Shown piece after piece: positions 40,389 to 51,634 of a stretch of DNA of 64,000 nucleotides. Below the pieces are notes generated by a model, which was given only the letters and a program-made list of their open reading frames with translations, made no database searches and was not told the origin of the DNA. The position numbers and the translations under genes are program-made. This DNA is from Streptomyces sp. H27-C3 (lineage in GTDB: Bacteria; Actinomycetota; Actinomycetes; Streptomycetales; Streptomycetaceae), in the NCBI RefSeq assembly GCF_030063415.1, contig NZ_JASITA010000008.1, positions 124,001 through 188,000 on the forward strand. Reading direction: 5' to 3'. The number at the start of each line of letters is the position of its first letter. The stretch's first letter is position 1.

Positions 40389-40898
40389 ATGTCAGAGCTG
40401 ACCCTGACGGTCATGCGGCTAGGTTTCCTGGCTGTTCTGTGGCTGTTTGTGATTGTGGCCGTCCAGGTCATCCGAAGCGACCTGTTCGGTACGCGCGTTA
40501 CGCAGCGCGGCTCACGCCGCTCCGCGAACGCCGACCAACGGCCGCCGCAGACCGGACGCCAGCAGGCTGCGGCCACACCGCCGCAGCAGCGCCAACGCCG
40601 TGGCGCACCCACCAAACTGGTGGTCTCCGAAGGAACCCTCACCGGAACGACGGTGGCACTCCAGGGGCAGACCATCACCCTGGGACGGGCACACGATTCG
40701 ACGATCGTGCTGGACGACGACTACGCGTCGAGTCGGCATGCCAGGATCTACCCGGACCGTGACGGCCAGTGGATCGTCGAGGATCTCGGGTCCACCAACG
40801 GCACGTACTTGGACCGGACCCGACTCACCACCCCGACACCGATTTCGCTGGGCGCGCCGATCCGCATCGGCAAGACCGTCATCGAGCTGCGGAAGTAG
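40389..40898 (+). CDS. fhaB: FHA domain membrane protein FhaB (FipA-like)
   Basis: A 169-residue protein with one N-terminal membrane helix (LGFLAVLWLFVIVAVQVI), a basic proline/glutamine-rich linker, and a C-terminal FHA domain (ITLGRAHDSTIVLDDDYASS, LGSTNGTYLD). It binds phosphothreonine on PknA/PknB targets and in mycobacteria links to cell division. It begins 10 nt after the fhaA stop. Cytoplasmic side for the FHA domain is inferred from the short N-terminal anchor. Confidence 0.92.
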   Translation: MSELTLTVMRLGFLAVLWLFVIVAVQVIRSDLFGTRVTQRGSRRSANADQRPPQTGRQQAAATPPQQRQRRGAPTKLVVSEGTLTGTTVALQGQTITLGRAHDSTIVLDDDYASSRHARIYPDRDGQWIVEDLGSTNGTYLDRTRLTTPTPISLGAPIRIGKTVIELRK

Positions 40899-40982
40899 TA
40901 CGACAATGAGCGAGCGGAGCGAGCGAGTCGCGGCGGTCCCACCAACGGACCCCCGCAGGCTTCCGACCGGAGGGTGGGCACC

Positions 40983-42533
40983 GTGCGGATGTACCCGGAG
41001 CCGACGGGCGAGGTGCGCATGAGTCTGTCACTGCGCTTCGCCGCCGGATCGCACAAGGGCATGATCCGGGAGGGCAACGAGGACTCCGGCTACGCCGGTC
41101 CGCGCCTTCTCGCCATTGCCGACGGGATGGGCGGCCAGGCCGCCGGCGAGGTCGCGAGCTCCGAGGTGATTTCCACCCTGGTCCAGCTCGACGACGACGT
41201 ACCCGGGTCGGACATCCTGACCTCGCTCGGCACCGCCGTGCAGCGCGCCAACGACCAGTTGCGCGTCATGGTCGAGGAGGACCCCCAGCTGGAGGGCATG
41301 GGCACCACGCTCACCGCCCTGCTGTGGACGGGTCAGCGCCTCGGCCTCGTACACGTCGGCGACTCGCGCGCCTACCTGTTGCGGGACGGCGTACTGACGC
41401 AGATCACCCAGGACCACACGTGGGTGCAGCGTCTCGTCGACGAGGGCCGCATCACCGAGGAAGAGGCCACCACCCACCCGCAGCGCTCCTTGCTGATGCG
41501 CGCGCTGGGCAGCGGTGACCATGTCGAGCCCGATCTCTCCATCCGTGAGGTCCGGGCCGGCGACCGCTATCTGATCTGCTCCGACGGGCTGTCGGGGGTG
41601 GTCTCCCACCAGACGATGGAGGAGACGCTCTCCGACTACCAAGGCCCGCAGGAGACCATCCAGGCGCTCATCCAGTTCGCCCTGCGCGGCGGCGGCCCCG
41701 ACAACATCACCTGCATCGTCGCGGACGTCCTCGACGTCGACGGCAACGACACCCTGGCCGGTCAGCTCAATGACACCCCGGTCATCGTCGGCGCGGTCGC
41801 CGAGAACCAGCTCGCGCTGAACGCCGCCGACGACGCGGCCGCCATGCAGACCCCCGCGGGCCGTGCGGCGGGTCTCGGCCGGCCCGTGCCGCACCCGCCC
41901 GCGCCGGGCAGCTTCGGCCCGCCAGGCAGCGGCGAAGGCGACAGCTACGGCGCGGCCCCCGACGGGAGCTTCGGCGCGTACGGCGACGAGGACTTCGTCA
42001 AGCCGCGCACCGGCCGCAGGTGGTTCAAGAGATCTCTCTACATCGTGCTCGCGCTCGCCGTCGTCGGCGGCGGTCTGTACGGCGGCTACCGCTGGACGCA
42101 GACGCAGTACTACGTCGGCGCCAACGAGGAGCACGTCGCGCTCTACCGGGGCATCAGCCAGGACTTGGCGTGGGTCTCGCTCTCGAAGATCGAGAAGGAC
42201 CACCCCGAGATCGAACTCAAATACCTCCCGCCCTACCAGCGCAAGCAGGTCGAGGCGACCATCACCGAGGGCAGCCTCCCCGACGCCCGCGAAAAGGTGA
42301 CGGAACTGGGTGCCCAGGCGTCCGCGTGCAAGAAGGACGAGGAGCGCCGCCAGGCCGAGCGGGAGAGCAAGCCGCCCGTCGGTGAGGGCGAAGCGGGTGG
42401 CGCCACCGGCTCCACTCCCACCACACAGGCCAACAAGTCCAAGAAGATTCCGACGGCGACAGCAACGCCCACTCCGGGCCCCAGCCTCTCCGAGGACGAT
42501 CTGAAGCTGGTCTCGCAGTGCGGTAAGCCGTAA
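40983..42533 (+). CDS. pstP: PP2C-type Ser/Thr protein phosphatase PstP
   Basis: A 516-residue membrane phosphatase. The catalytic domain (to about 245) has the PP2C motifs: EGNEDSG, DGMGG, VGDSRAYLL, CSDGLSG and PDNITC, with Asp residues that bind two metal ions. A single membrane helix follows near 355 (SLYIVLALAVVGGGLYGGY), then an extracytoplasmic part. It removes phosphate from PknB and its targets. Start GTG 40983 fits GGAGGG 8 nt upstream; ATG 40989 or 41019 are alternatives. Confidence 0.93.
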   Translation: MRMYPEPTGEVRMSLSLRFAAGSHKGMIREGNEDSGYAGPRLLAIADGMGGQAAGEVASSEVISTLVQLDDDVPGSDILTSLGTAVQRANDQLRVMVEEDPQLEGMGTTLTALLWTGQRLGLVHVGDSRAYLLRDGVLTQITQDHTWVQRLVDEGRITEEEATTHPQRSLLMRALGSGDHVEPDLSIREVRAGDRYLICSDGLSGVVSHQTMEETLSDYQGPQETIQALIQFALRGGGPDNITCIVADVLDVDGNDTLAGQLNDTPVIVGAVAENQLALNAADDAAAMQTPAGRAAGLGRPVPHPPAPGSFGPPGSGEGDSYGAAPDGSFGAYGDEDFVKPRTGRRWFKRSLYIVLALAVVGGGLYGGYRWTQTQYYVGANEEHVALYRGISQDLAWVSLSKIEKDHPEIELKYLPPYQRKQVEATITEGSLPDAREKVTELGAQASACKKDEERRQAERESKPPVGEGEAGGATGSTPTTQANKSKKIPTATATPTPGPSLSEDDLKLVSQCGKP

Positions 42534-42555
42534 AGCCGTAGGGGGCCTTACCACC

Positions 42556-43968
42556 ATGAGCGTTGTCACCAACACGACCACCATCGGCGCGATCGAAGCG
42601 CCGAGCCGGCGCAATACCGAGCTCGCCATGCTCGTGTTCGCCGTCATCATCCCGGTCTTCGCGTACGCCAATGTCGGCCTCGCCAAGGACGGCACGCTGC
42701 CGACCGGCATGCTCGGCTACGGGCTGGGCCTCGGCCTGCTCGCGGGCGTCGCGCACCTGACGGTGCGTAAATTCGCCCCGTACGCCGACCCGTTGATGCT
42801 GCCCCTGGCCACTCTGCTCAACGGCCTCGGCCTGGTGCTGATCTGGCGTCTCGACCAGGAGCCGGGGATCACCACCGCGGCGCTCGGCGGCGCGATGGCA
42901 CCCAAGCAGATGATCTGGTCGACGGTCGGTGTCGCCCTGTTCCTGGGCGTGCTGCTGTTCCTGAAGGACCACCGTGTCCTGCAGCGGTACACGTACATCT
43001 CGATGGTCGTGGCCCTCGTTCTGCTGATCCTGCCGATGTTCTTCCCGGCGAAGTTCGGCGCACGCATCTGGATCACCATCCCCGGCGTGGGTTCGCTCCA
43101 GCCCGCCGAGTTCGCGAAGATCATCATTGCGATCTTCTTCGCGGGCTATCTGATGGTCAAACGCGACGCGCTCGCCCTGGCCAGCCGCCGCTTCATGGGC
43201 ATGTACCTGCCCCGCGGCCGTGACCTCGGGCCGATCCTCGCCATCTGGGCCATCAGCCTGATGATCCTGATCTTCGAGACCGACCTGGGCACCTCGCTGC
43301 TCTTCTTCGGCCTCTTCGTGATCATGCTGTACGTGGCCACCGAGCGCACCAGTTGGGTCGTCTTCGGCCTCACCCTCAGCGCCGCGGGCGCCGTCGGCGT
43401 CGCCTCCTTCGCCAGCCACGTGCAGTCCCGCGTCGAAAACTGGCTCAACCCCCTGAAGACCGTCTGCAACGGCAACGAGTGCGGACTGGTCACCGAGACC
43501 GCCCAGGCCATGTACTCCTTCGGCTCCGGCGGCCTCTTCGGCTCCGGACTCGGCCAGGGCTACTCCCGCCTCATCGGCGGCATCGCCCCCAAGAGCGACT
43601 ACATCCTCGCCACCGTCGGCGAGGAACTGGGTCTGGCCGGGCTGATGGCGATCATCCTGGTGTACGGGCTGCTCATCGAGCGCGGTGTCCGCACGGCGCT
43701 CGCCGCCCGCGACCCCTTCGGCAAGCTCCTCGCCATCGGGCTCTCCGGCGCCTTCGCCCTCCAGGTCTTCGTCGTCGCCGGCGGCGTCACCGGCGTCATC
43801 CCGCTGACCGGTATGACCATGCCGTTCCTCGCACAGGGCGGCTCCTCCGTCATCGCCAACTGGGCACTCGTCGCCATCCTGCTGCGCATCAGCGACACCG
43901 CGCGCAGGCCCGCCCCCGCCCCCGCCCCGTCCTCCGACGCCGAGATGACCCAGGTGGTCCGCCCGTGA
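42556..43968 (+). CDS. rodA: SEDS-family peptidoglycan glycosyltransferase (RodA/FtsW)
   Basis: A 470-residue polytopic membrane protein. Ten or so hydrophobic helices are visible. SEDS hallmarks are QPAEFAKIIIAIFFAGYL, FETDLGTSLLFFG, SFGSGGLFGSGLGQGYS, and MPFLAQGGSS. It polymerises lipid II glycan strands with the class B PBP encoded next. ATG 42556 follows pstP by 22 nt. The stop overlaps the pbpA GTG, consistent with a RodA-PbpA pair made together. In Streptomyces this pair acts in sporulation septation and wall growth. Confidence 0.93.
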   Translation: MSVVTNTTTIGAIEAPSRRNTELAMLVFAVIIPVFAYANVGLAKDGTLPTGMLGYGLGLGLLAGVAHLTVRKFAPYADPLMLPLATLLNGLGLVLIWRLDQEPGITTAALGGAMAPKQMIWSTVGVALFLGVLLFLKDHRVLQRYTYISMVVALVLLILPMFFPAKFGARIWITIPGVGSLQPAEFAKIIIAIFFAGYLMVKRDALALASRRFMGMYLPRGRDLGPILAIWAISLMILIFETDLGTSLLFFGLFVIMLYVATERTSWVVFGLTLSAAGAVGVASFASHVQSRVENWLNPLKTVCNGNECGLVTETAQAMYSFGSGGLFGSGLGQGYSRLIGGIAPKSDYILATVGEELGLAGLMAIILVYGLLIERGVRTALAARDPFGKLLAIGLSGAFALQVFVVAGGVTGVIPLTGMTMPFLAQGGSSVIANWALVAILLRISDTARRPAPAPAPSSDAEMTQVVRP

Positions 43969-45428
43969 ACAAGCCCCTGCGCCGGGTCGCGATCTTCTGC
44001 GGCCTGCTCGTCCTCGCCCTGCTCGTCCGAGTCAACTGGATCCAGTACGTCAAGGCCGACGAGCTCTCCAAGGCCTCCGACAACCGCCGGGTCCTGATCG
44101 ACCGTTACGCCCACAAGCGCGGCGACATCATCGTCGACGGCAAGGCGATCACCGGGTCCAAGGAGTCCCCGCGCGGCGACTTCAAGTTCCAGCGGACCTA
44201 CAAGGACGGCCCGATGTGGGCGCCCGTCACCGGCTTCACCTCGCAGGCGATGGGCTCCAACCAGATCGAGTCGATCGAGGACAGCATCCTCACCGGCACC
44301 GACGACCGCCTCTTCATCGACCGCACGCTGTCGATGTTCACCGGGGACAAGAAGCAGGGCGGCAACGTCGTCACCACCCTCAAGGGCGCCGCGCAGAAGG
44401 CCGCCTTCAAGGGGCTCGGCAACCGCAAGGGCGCCGTCGCGGCCATCGACCCGCGCAGCGGCGCGATCCTCGCTCTGGCCAGCGCCCCCTCGTACGACCC
44501 GTCGCTCGTCGCCGGAAGCACCGACCAGGACACCGCGAACTGGCAGAAGTACGAGAAGGACCCGGACAAGCCCACCGCGAACCGGGCGCTGCGCGAGACC
44601 TACCCGCCCGGCTCCACCTTCAAGGTGGTCACCGCCGCCGCGGCCCTGGAGCACGGCCTCATCGACGACATCGACGAGAAGACCGACTCGCCGCTGCCCT
44701 GGCGGCTGCCGCTGTCCACCAAGAACCTCCCCAACGAGGGCAACATCCCCTGCAAGGACGCGTCCCTGCGCAACGCGCTGCGGGTGTCCTGCAACACCGT
44801 CTTCGGCAAGGTCGGCGCCGACCTCGGCAACGAGAAGATGCTGGAGACAGTCGAGAAGTTCGGCTTCAACAAGGAGCAGTTCGTCCCCGTACGCTCCAGC
44901 GCCAGCGTCTTCTCCCAGAAGATGGACGGCGCGCAGACCGCGCTCTCCTCCATCGGCCAGTTCAACACGGCGACCACCCCGCTCCAGATGGCCATGGTGA
45001 CCTCCGCGATCGCCAATGACGGCAAGCTGATGAAGCCGTACATGATCGATCAGCTCACCGACCCCAACCTGGACGTCCTGGAGAAGACCAACCCCACGGA
45101 GATGAGCCAGCCGCTCTCCGGGGACAACGCGCAGAAGCTCCAGGAAATGATGGAGACCGTCGTCAAGGACGGCACCGGCTCCAGGGCGCAGATCGACGGA
45201 GCCACCGTCGGCGGCAAGACCGGTACCGCCCAGCACGGCGTCGACAACAGCGAGAAGCCGTACGCCTGGTTCATCTCGTACGCGAAGACCGGGAACGGCG
45301 AATCGCCCGTGGCCGTGGCCGTCGTCGTCGAGGACGACAACGCCAACCGTGAGGACATCTCGGGTGGCGGTCTCGCCGCCCCGATCGCCAAGAGCGTGAT
45401 GCAGGCGGTTCTGGACGACAAGAAGTGA
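43965..45428 (+). CDS. pbpA: Penicillin-binding protein PbpA (class B transpeptidase)
   Basis: A 487-residue class B PBP starting at GTG 43965 in overlap with rodA. One N-terminal membrane helix (AIFCGLLVLALLVRV). The transpeptidase domain holds Ser217-x-x-Lys220 (PPGSTFK), an SxN motif in RVSCNTVFG, and KTG in GGKTGTAQHG. It crosslinks peptidoglycan in partnership with RodA. pknB follows after 168 nt, a gap which contains the dyad ACCGCAC/GTGCGGT (45550-45567). Confidence 0.94.
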   Translation: MNKPLRRVAIFCGLLVLALLVRVNWIQYVKADELSKASDNRRVLIDRYAHKRGDIIVDGKAITGSKESPRGDFKFQRTYKDGPMWAPVTGFTSQAMGSNQIESIEDSILTGTDDRLFIDRTLSMFTGDKKQGGNVVTTLKGAAQKAAFKGLGNRKGAVAAIDPRSGAILALASAPSYDPSLVAGSTDQDTANWQKYEKDPDKPTANRALRETYPPGSTFKVVTAAAALEHGLIDDIDEKTDSPLPWRLPLSTKNLPNEGNIPCKDASLRNALRVSCNTVFGKVGADLGNEKMLETVEKFGFNKEQFVPVRSSASVFSQKMDGAQTALSSIGQFNTATTPLQMAMVTSAIANDGKLMKPYMIDQLTDPNLDVLEKTNPTEMSQPLSGDNAQKLQEMMETVVKDGTGSRAQIDGATVGGKTGTAQHGVDNSEKPYAWFISYAKTGNGESPVAVAVVVEDDNANREDISGGGLAAPIAKSVMQAVLDDKK

Positions 45429-45596
45429 CGCCGGTCACGCTGACGGCCCGTATGCCCATGTGGGGGTACCGGTCGGGTATCAGCTGACCGTCGCGGGCCG
45501 ATCAGGTGCGGAGTGCCCGGTACCGTATCCGCGAGCAGCACACCGCCGGACCGCACACCGGTGCGGTCGGGACAGACGGAGAGGGCTGGATTACCT

Positions 45597-47618
<2,022 letters not shown>

Positions 47619-47705
47619 CCCGTAGCCGCACGCACGACACGCACAGCACGCGCCACACACGGAGGGCCCGCGTCCCGCAAGGGGCGGATCGGCCGGGTCC
47701 GGGGA

Positions 47706-48446
47706 TCAGCCCAGTTCCGGGGGCGGAGTGCGGTCGGCGTCGACCTTCTCCGTACGCTCCAGCTCGCCCCACACGATGTACCGGTACTGCGAGGTGTAGA
47801 CCGGCGTACACGTCGTCAGGGTGATGTAGCGCCCCGGCTTCCTCTTCCCCGACTCCTCGGGGACCGCGTCGAGCACGTCCACGTTGTACTTCGAGGTCTG
47901 CGACAGCTTCTTGTAGACCTTGTAGACGTACCAGGTGTCCTTCGTCTCGAAGACGACCGCGTCGCCGTCCTCGAGCTTGTCGATGTTGTGGAACTTCGCG
48001 CCGTGCCCGTCGCGGTGCGCCGCCAGCGAGAAGTTGCCCTGCTTGTCGGACGGCAGCGCGGACTTGACCGGGGCCGTGTAGTACCCGGCGACACCCCGGT
48101 TGAGGCCCTTGGAGTCGGTGCCCTTCCTGACCAGGATCTCGCCGCTCTTCATCGCGGGCACGTGCAGGAAGCCGATGCCGTCCTTGGTGTCGAGGGCGCC
48201 GGGGCCACCGGCCCAGCGGTCGCGCACCTCGTTGCCCCGCTGGTTCGCCTCGCGGTCCGCGAGCACGTTCGTCCACCACAGCGAGTACACGACGAACAGA
48301 CCGAGCACGACGCCCGCGGTGATCATCAGCTCACCGAAGAGGCTGACGGCGCCCGCGATACGTCCGCGCGCCCTCCGCCCCGCCGCGGGCGCCGACGCGG
48401 GCGCGGGTGCGCCGGTCTGCTCGTCCTGCTCCGTCTTGGCTGCCAC
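47706..48446 (-). CDS. srtE2: Class E sortase (SrtE2-like)
   Basis: A 246-residue sortase with one N-terminal membrane helix (ELMITAGVVLGLFVVYSLWW). The catalytic His is in FSLAAHRDGHG and the Cys in YITLTTCTP, followed by Arg in QYRYIVWG. Class E sortases of Streptomyces anchor LAxTG-type surface proteins, including long chaplins, for aerial growth. By order beside pknB it matches S. coelicolor SrtE2. Convergent with pknB. The second sortase gene lies 46 nt upstream. Confidence 0.88.
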   Translation of the reverse strand: MAAKTEQDEQTGAPAPASAPAAGRRARGRIAGAVSLFGELMITAGVVLGLFVVYSLWWTNVLADREANQRGNEVRDRWAGGPGALDTKDGIGFLHVPAMKSGEILVRKGTDSKGLNRGVAGYYTAPVKSALPSDKQGNFSLAAHRDGHGAKFHNIDKLEDGDAVVFETKDTWYVYKVYKKLSQTSKYNVDVLDAVPEESGKRKPGRYITLTTCTPVYTSQYRYIVWGELERTEKVDADRTPPPELG

Positions 48447-48492
48447 CGCGCTCGACCCCGTCCTGAATGCTTCCCCTTCGACCGGCGCGGTC

Positions 48493-49842
48493 TCAGCCGA
48501 CGAGTGCGTCGGGCCGGCCCTTGCTGCGCGGTCGTTCGTCGACCATCTTGCCCCACACGATCATTCGGTACGTACTTGTGAATTCCGGCGTACAGGTCGT
48601 CAGAGTCACGTACCGGCCGGGCCCGGTGAACCCCGAACCCAGCGGCACAGGACGGAGCACCGCCACGTTCCGCGGTGTGGTCTGCGGAAGGATGCTCGCC
48701 ATCTCGTACGTGTAGTACGTGTCCTGCGTCTCGACGACGATCGCGTCGCCCGGCTTCAGCCTGTTGATGTACCGGAACGGCTCGCCGTGGGTGTTGCGGT
48801 GGCCCGCCACCGCGAAATTGCCCTGCTTGTCGGACGGCATCGCCGTCTTGAGCTTGCCCTCCGCGTAGTGGCCGACCATGCCGCGGTCGAGCACGTCGGG
48901 CTTGCTGATGCCCTCGGCGACCGGGACCTTCACGTCCAGCTTGGGGATGTGCATGATGGCGAAGCCCTTGCCGGGCTCGAAGGCGCCGGGCCTGCGGCCG
49001 TTCGCCCAGTCGCTCTCCAGACTGCTGGCCGTGCCGTTGGCCTGCTGCTGGGCCAGGACGTTCGTCCACCACAGCTGGTAGGTGACGAACAGCAGCATCA
49101 GGACGCCGACGGTGATGAACAGCTCACCGAGGAAGCGGCTGGCGACGACGGCCGGACCGTCCTTGCCCGCCCGGACCGCGCGCCTGGCCTCCAGGCGGGA
49201 GAGCGGCGCCGGGCCGTCGCCCGCCGCGCGTCCGTGCGCGCCCGGCTCGGCGGGTCTGCGTCCCCGCCCCTTGGCCGCCCTGCGGCGCTCCGCGCGGCCA
49301 CCGGGGGGCGGCGGCGGGCCTGGTTCGGGCGTCCGCCGGGTGTCGGCGATCAGCAGCCCGACCGTCTCGTCGTCTCGGCCCTCGTGAGCCCCGCGGCCCT
49401 CGCGGACCGCATGGGTGGGAGGGGGCATCGGTGCGGAGGCGGATATCCGCTCGGGAGGCATCGGCCCGGGAGCCGGTACGGGCATCGGCGCCGGCATCGG
49501 CGCCGGCTGTTGCCGGCCGTACCAGTCGCGCCGGTAGCCCTCGGGGTCGTACCACTCCTGAGGCTCGTGATACGGCTGCTGCTGAGGCTGCTGGTGTTGC
49601 CGTGACTGCTGCGGTTCGGGCTGAAGGGGACAGGAGGGGGCCTGAGGGCCCTGCTGCGGCGCCATTGGCGCGGTCGAGGACTGGAACCACGGCGAGCCCT
49701 CCCCGCCCGGCAGCGGGTCGTTCAGCGGATCCGCGAGCCGGTCCACCGCCGCCTCGAACTCGGCCGCCGCCCCGGCCTCGTACGCGACTTGCTCGTACGG
49801 ACCCTCCTGGCCTGCGTCGTGTTCGGGGCGGAGCTCCGTCAC
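48493..49842 (-). CDS. srtE1: Class E sortase with long disordered N-terminus (SrtE1-like)
   Basis: A 449-residue sortase. About 230 residues of Pro/Gln/Arg-rich disordered cytoplasmic sequence precede one membrane helix (LGELFITVGVLMLLFVTYQL) and a sortase domain with AVAGHRNTHG (His) and YVTLTTCTP (Cys) then YRMIVWG (Arg). The domain is similar to the neighbouring SrtE2-like protein. Start ATG 49842 overlaps the preceding amidotransferase stop (ATGA). The long N-terminus may be a target of the PknB kinase, which is inference only. Confidence 0.88.
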   Translation of the reverse strand: MTELRPEHDAGQEGPYEQVAYEAGAAAEFEAAVDRLADPLNDPLPGGEGSPWFQSSTAPMAPQQGPQAPSCPLQPEPQQSRQHQQPQQQPYHEPQEWYDPEGYRRDWYGRQQPAPMPAPMPVPAPGPMPPERISASAPMPPPTHAVREGRGAHEGRDDETVGLLIADTRRTPEPGPPPPPGGRAERRRAAKGRGRRPAEPGAHGRAAGDGPAPLSRLEARRAVRAGKDGPAVVASRFLGELFITVGVLMLLFVTYQLWWTNVLAQQQANGTASSLESDWANGRRPGAFEPGKGFAIMHIPKLDVKVPVAEGISKPDVLDRGMVGHYAEGKLKTAMPSDKQGNFAVAGHRNTHGEPFRYINRLKPGDAIVVETQDTYYTYEMASILPQTTPRNVAVLRPVPLGSGFTGPGRYVTLTTCTPEFTSTYRMIVWGKMVDERPRSKGRPDALVG

Positions 49843-50516
49843 GCGACGGCCTTGCCCTTCCCCGAGCTCTCAGCTTTGTTCGAGCAGTGGAGACCCCATC
49901 CCGGCGCGAGCCCGGCCGATCGCTCCACCGCGCCCGGATCGCCGCACTGCGCAAGCCAGTTGGCCAGCATCAGATGCCCGTGTTCGGTCAGCACCGACTC
50001 GGGGTGGAACTGCACACCCTCCACCGGCAGGTCCCGGTGCCGCACGCCCATGATGATGCCGTCGGCCGTCCGCGCGGTGACCTCGAACTCGGCGGGCAGC
50101 GACCCGGGCTCCGCCGCCAGCGAGTGGTAGCGCGTCGCGGTGAACGGCGAGGGCAGCCCGGCGAAGACGCCCACGCCCTCGTGCGTCACCGCGGACGTCT
50201 TGCCGTGCAGCAGCTCGGGTGCCCGGCCCACCACACCGCCGTACGCCACCGCCATCGACTGCATGCCCAGACAGACGCCGAAGACCGGCACTCCCGTCGC
50301 CGCGCAGTGGCGCACCATGTCGACGCACACACCGGCCTGCTCGGGCGCCCCGGGTCCCGGCGAGAGCAGCACGCCGTCGAAGCCGTCCTGGGCGTGGCTC
50401 AGCTCGACCTCGTCGTTGCGCAGCACCTCGCACTCGGCGCCCAGCTGGTACAGGTACTGGACCAGGTTGAAGACGAAGCTGTCGTAGTTGTCGACGACGA
50501 GGATGCGCGCGCTCAC
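49839..50516 (-). CDS. Orphan class I glutamine amidotransferase (PabA/TrpG-like)
   Basis: A 225-residue glutaminase subunit. The triad is present: Cys in FGVCLGMQS, His and Glu in GVQFHPESVL. The start VSARILVVDNYDSFVFNLVQ matches TrpG/PabA. Start GTG 50516 overlaps the stop of the small membrane protein. No anthranilate or aminodeoxychorismate synthase gene is adjacent. This orphan is a constant neighbour of pknB and crgA in actinobacteria. It ends in a C-terminal extension of about 40 residues, absent from plain TrpG. Confidence 0.9.
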   Translation of the reverse strand: MSARILVVDNYDSFVFNLVQYLYQLGAECEVLRNDEVELSHAQDGFDGVLLSPGPGAPEQAGVCVDMVRHCAATGVPVFGVCLGMQSMAVAYGGVVGRAPELLHGKTSAVTHEGVGVFAGLPSPFTATRYHSLAAEPGSLPAEFEVTARTADGIIMGVRHRDLPVEGVQFHPESVLTEHGHLMLANWLAQCGDPGAVERSAGLAPGWGLHCSNKAESSGKGKAVA

Positions 50517-50683
50517 GGGCCCGACCCTCCGTCGACCGTCACATCGTTGAACGGGAGCAGCGGCTCCGCCCACGGAAAGACGTACTGGAACAGCGCATAG
50601 ACGACCGCGAGGATCAGTACAAAGGCGACGAACGCCCGCACCCATACGTTGCCCGGCAGATGCCGCCAGATCCAGCCGTACAT
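50513..50683 (-). CDS. Small membrane protein (56 residues)
   Basis: A 56-residue protein with MYGWIWRHLPGNVWVRAFVA as start and one clear membrane helix (FVAFVLILAVVYALFQYVF). ATG 50683 has GGAAGGGA upstream. An upstream extension of the frame runs into a MITE-like insertion and is not used. The stop overlaps the amidotransferase GTG. Its conserved position in Streptomyces genomes next to pabA-like and crgA genes suggests a role at the membrane in cell-wall or division work, but no function is known to me. Confidence 0.8.
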   Translation of the reverse strand: MYGWIWRHLPGNVWVRAFVAFVLILAVVYALFQYVFPWAEPLLPFNDVTVDGGSGP

Positions 50684-50715
50684 GCTGTCCCTTCCGTTCG
50701 GTCCGGGACCCAGAG

Positions 50716-50879
50716 TAACGACCTCGGGGGCAATGGGGCGTGGATCAGCGAGTGGCGTCCTGCGGCTTCGCGTCCAAGGCGGAGGAGGGAGGCGACGCGG
50801 AGCGTCGTCGGCCGACGACAACGCCGGAGGCGGAGTCGCGGGACATCGGGAGCCCGCGCTATCGCCCCCGAGGTCGTAA
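50716..50879. mobile_element. MITE-like element, copy 2
   Basis: 164 bp, same orientation and length as copy 1 at 38513, with ends TAACGACCTCGGGGGC (50716-50731) and 50864-50879. It lies between the small membrane protein gene and the third sortase gene. Confidence 0.85.
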
Positions 50880-50903
50880 AGGGCGGCGGCCGTGGCTTGT
50901 GGG

Positions 50904-51602
50904 TCAGCGGCGCAAAGCGGGCGGCTCGCCCTTCTCGACGGGCTGGGTGGCGTCCAGGTGCGCCCACACGATCAGCCGGTGGCTGCTGCCCCATTCCGGG
51001 TCGCACGTCGTCAGGGTCAGATAGCGCCCAGGACCGACGAAATCGATCGCGTTCCGCACCAGCGGGCGCGGCACCGGGTCGATCACACCGGTGTCGCCCG
51101 GCACGGTCAGGTAGGGCTTGTTGTCGATGCGGTACGTGAACCAGGTCGCCCCGTCGGTCAGCACTACGGCGTCGCCCGGCCGCAGCTTCGGGAAGTCCTT
51201 GAAGGGGTCGCCGTAGGTGCGGCGGTGACCGGCGACGGAGAAGTTCCCCTTCTGCCCGAGCCGCGCGGTCCCCGCGTAGTGGCCGAGCCCCTTCTTCAGG
51301 GTCTTCACCTTCGTGCCCTCCAGGACCGGCCAGTCCCAGCCCTTGCCGAGCCGCGGCACGTACATCACCGCGAAGGGTTTGCCCGGCCGGTACGCCGCGG
51401 GGTCGGGCGGCGAGCCCTGCACGGGCGCCGAGCGGTCCGGGACGGCGCCCTGCGCCCACTGGTCCTGGAGCTGGTCGATCTGCCCGTCGCTCGCGTCGGC
51501 GGCCTTCACGCCGGTCCAGAACATCACGTACACCACGAAAAGGACGATCACCGTGCCGATGGTGATGGACAGTTCGCTGAAGGTCCTGACGACCAGTCGC
51601 AC
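50904..51602 (-). CDS. Class E sortase, third copy
   Basis: A sortase of about 232 residues with an N-terminal membrane helix (ELSITIGTVIVLFVVYVMFW), His in FSVAGHRRTYG, Cys in YLTLTTCDP, and Arg in SHRLIVWAHL. GTG 51602 is preferred because GGGGGAG lies 9 nt before it; GTG 51608 is close and possible. It differs from the other two sortases in the TTCDP motif and longer proline insert. The DUF881 gene ends 32 nt upstream. Confidence 0.85.
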   Translation of the reverse strand: MRLVVRTFSELSITIGTVIVLFVVYVMFWTGVKAADASDGQIDQLQDQWAQGAVPDRSAPVQGSPPDPAAYRPGKPFAVMYVPRLGKGWDWPVLEGTKVKTLKKGLGHYAGTARLGQKGNFSVAGHRRTYGDPFKDFPKLRPGDAVVLTDGATWFTYRIDNKPYLTVPGDTGVIDPVPRPLVRNAIDFVGPGRYLTLTTCDPEWGSSHRLIVWAHLDATQPVEKGEPPALRR

Positions 51603-51634
51603 CGACACCGGCTCCCCCAAGCACTACCCGCCGG

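Noticed and set aside
40907-41022. Small gene starting MSERSERVAAVPPTD between fhaB and pstP
   Set aside because: It is made of the GAGCGGAGCGAGCGAG motif common in actinobacterial intergenic DNA and runs into the pstP frame. No ribosome site.
45550-45567. Dyad ACCGCAC/GTGCGGT before pknB as a riboswitch
   Set aside because: Only one short stem is visible and no known riboswitch core. It could be an attenuator or chance.
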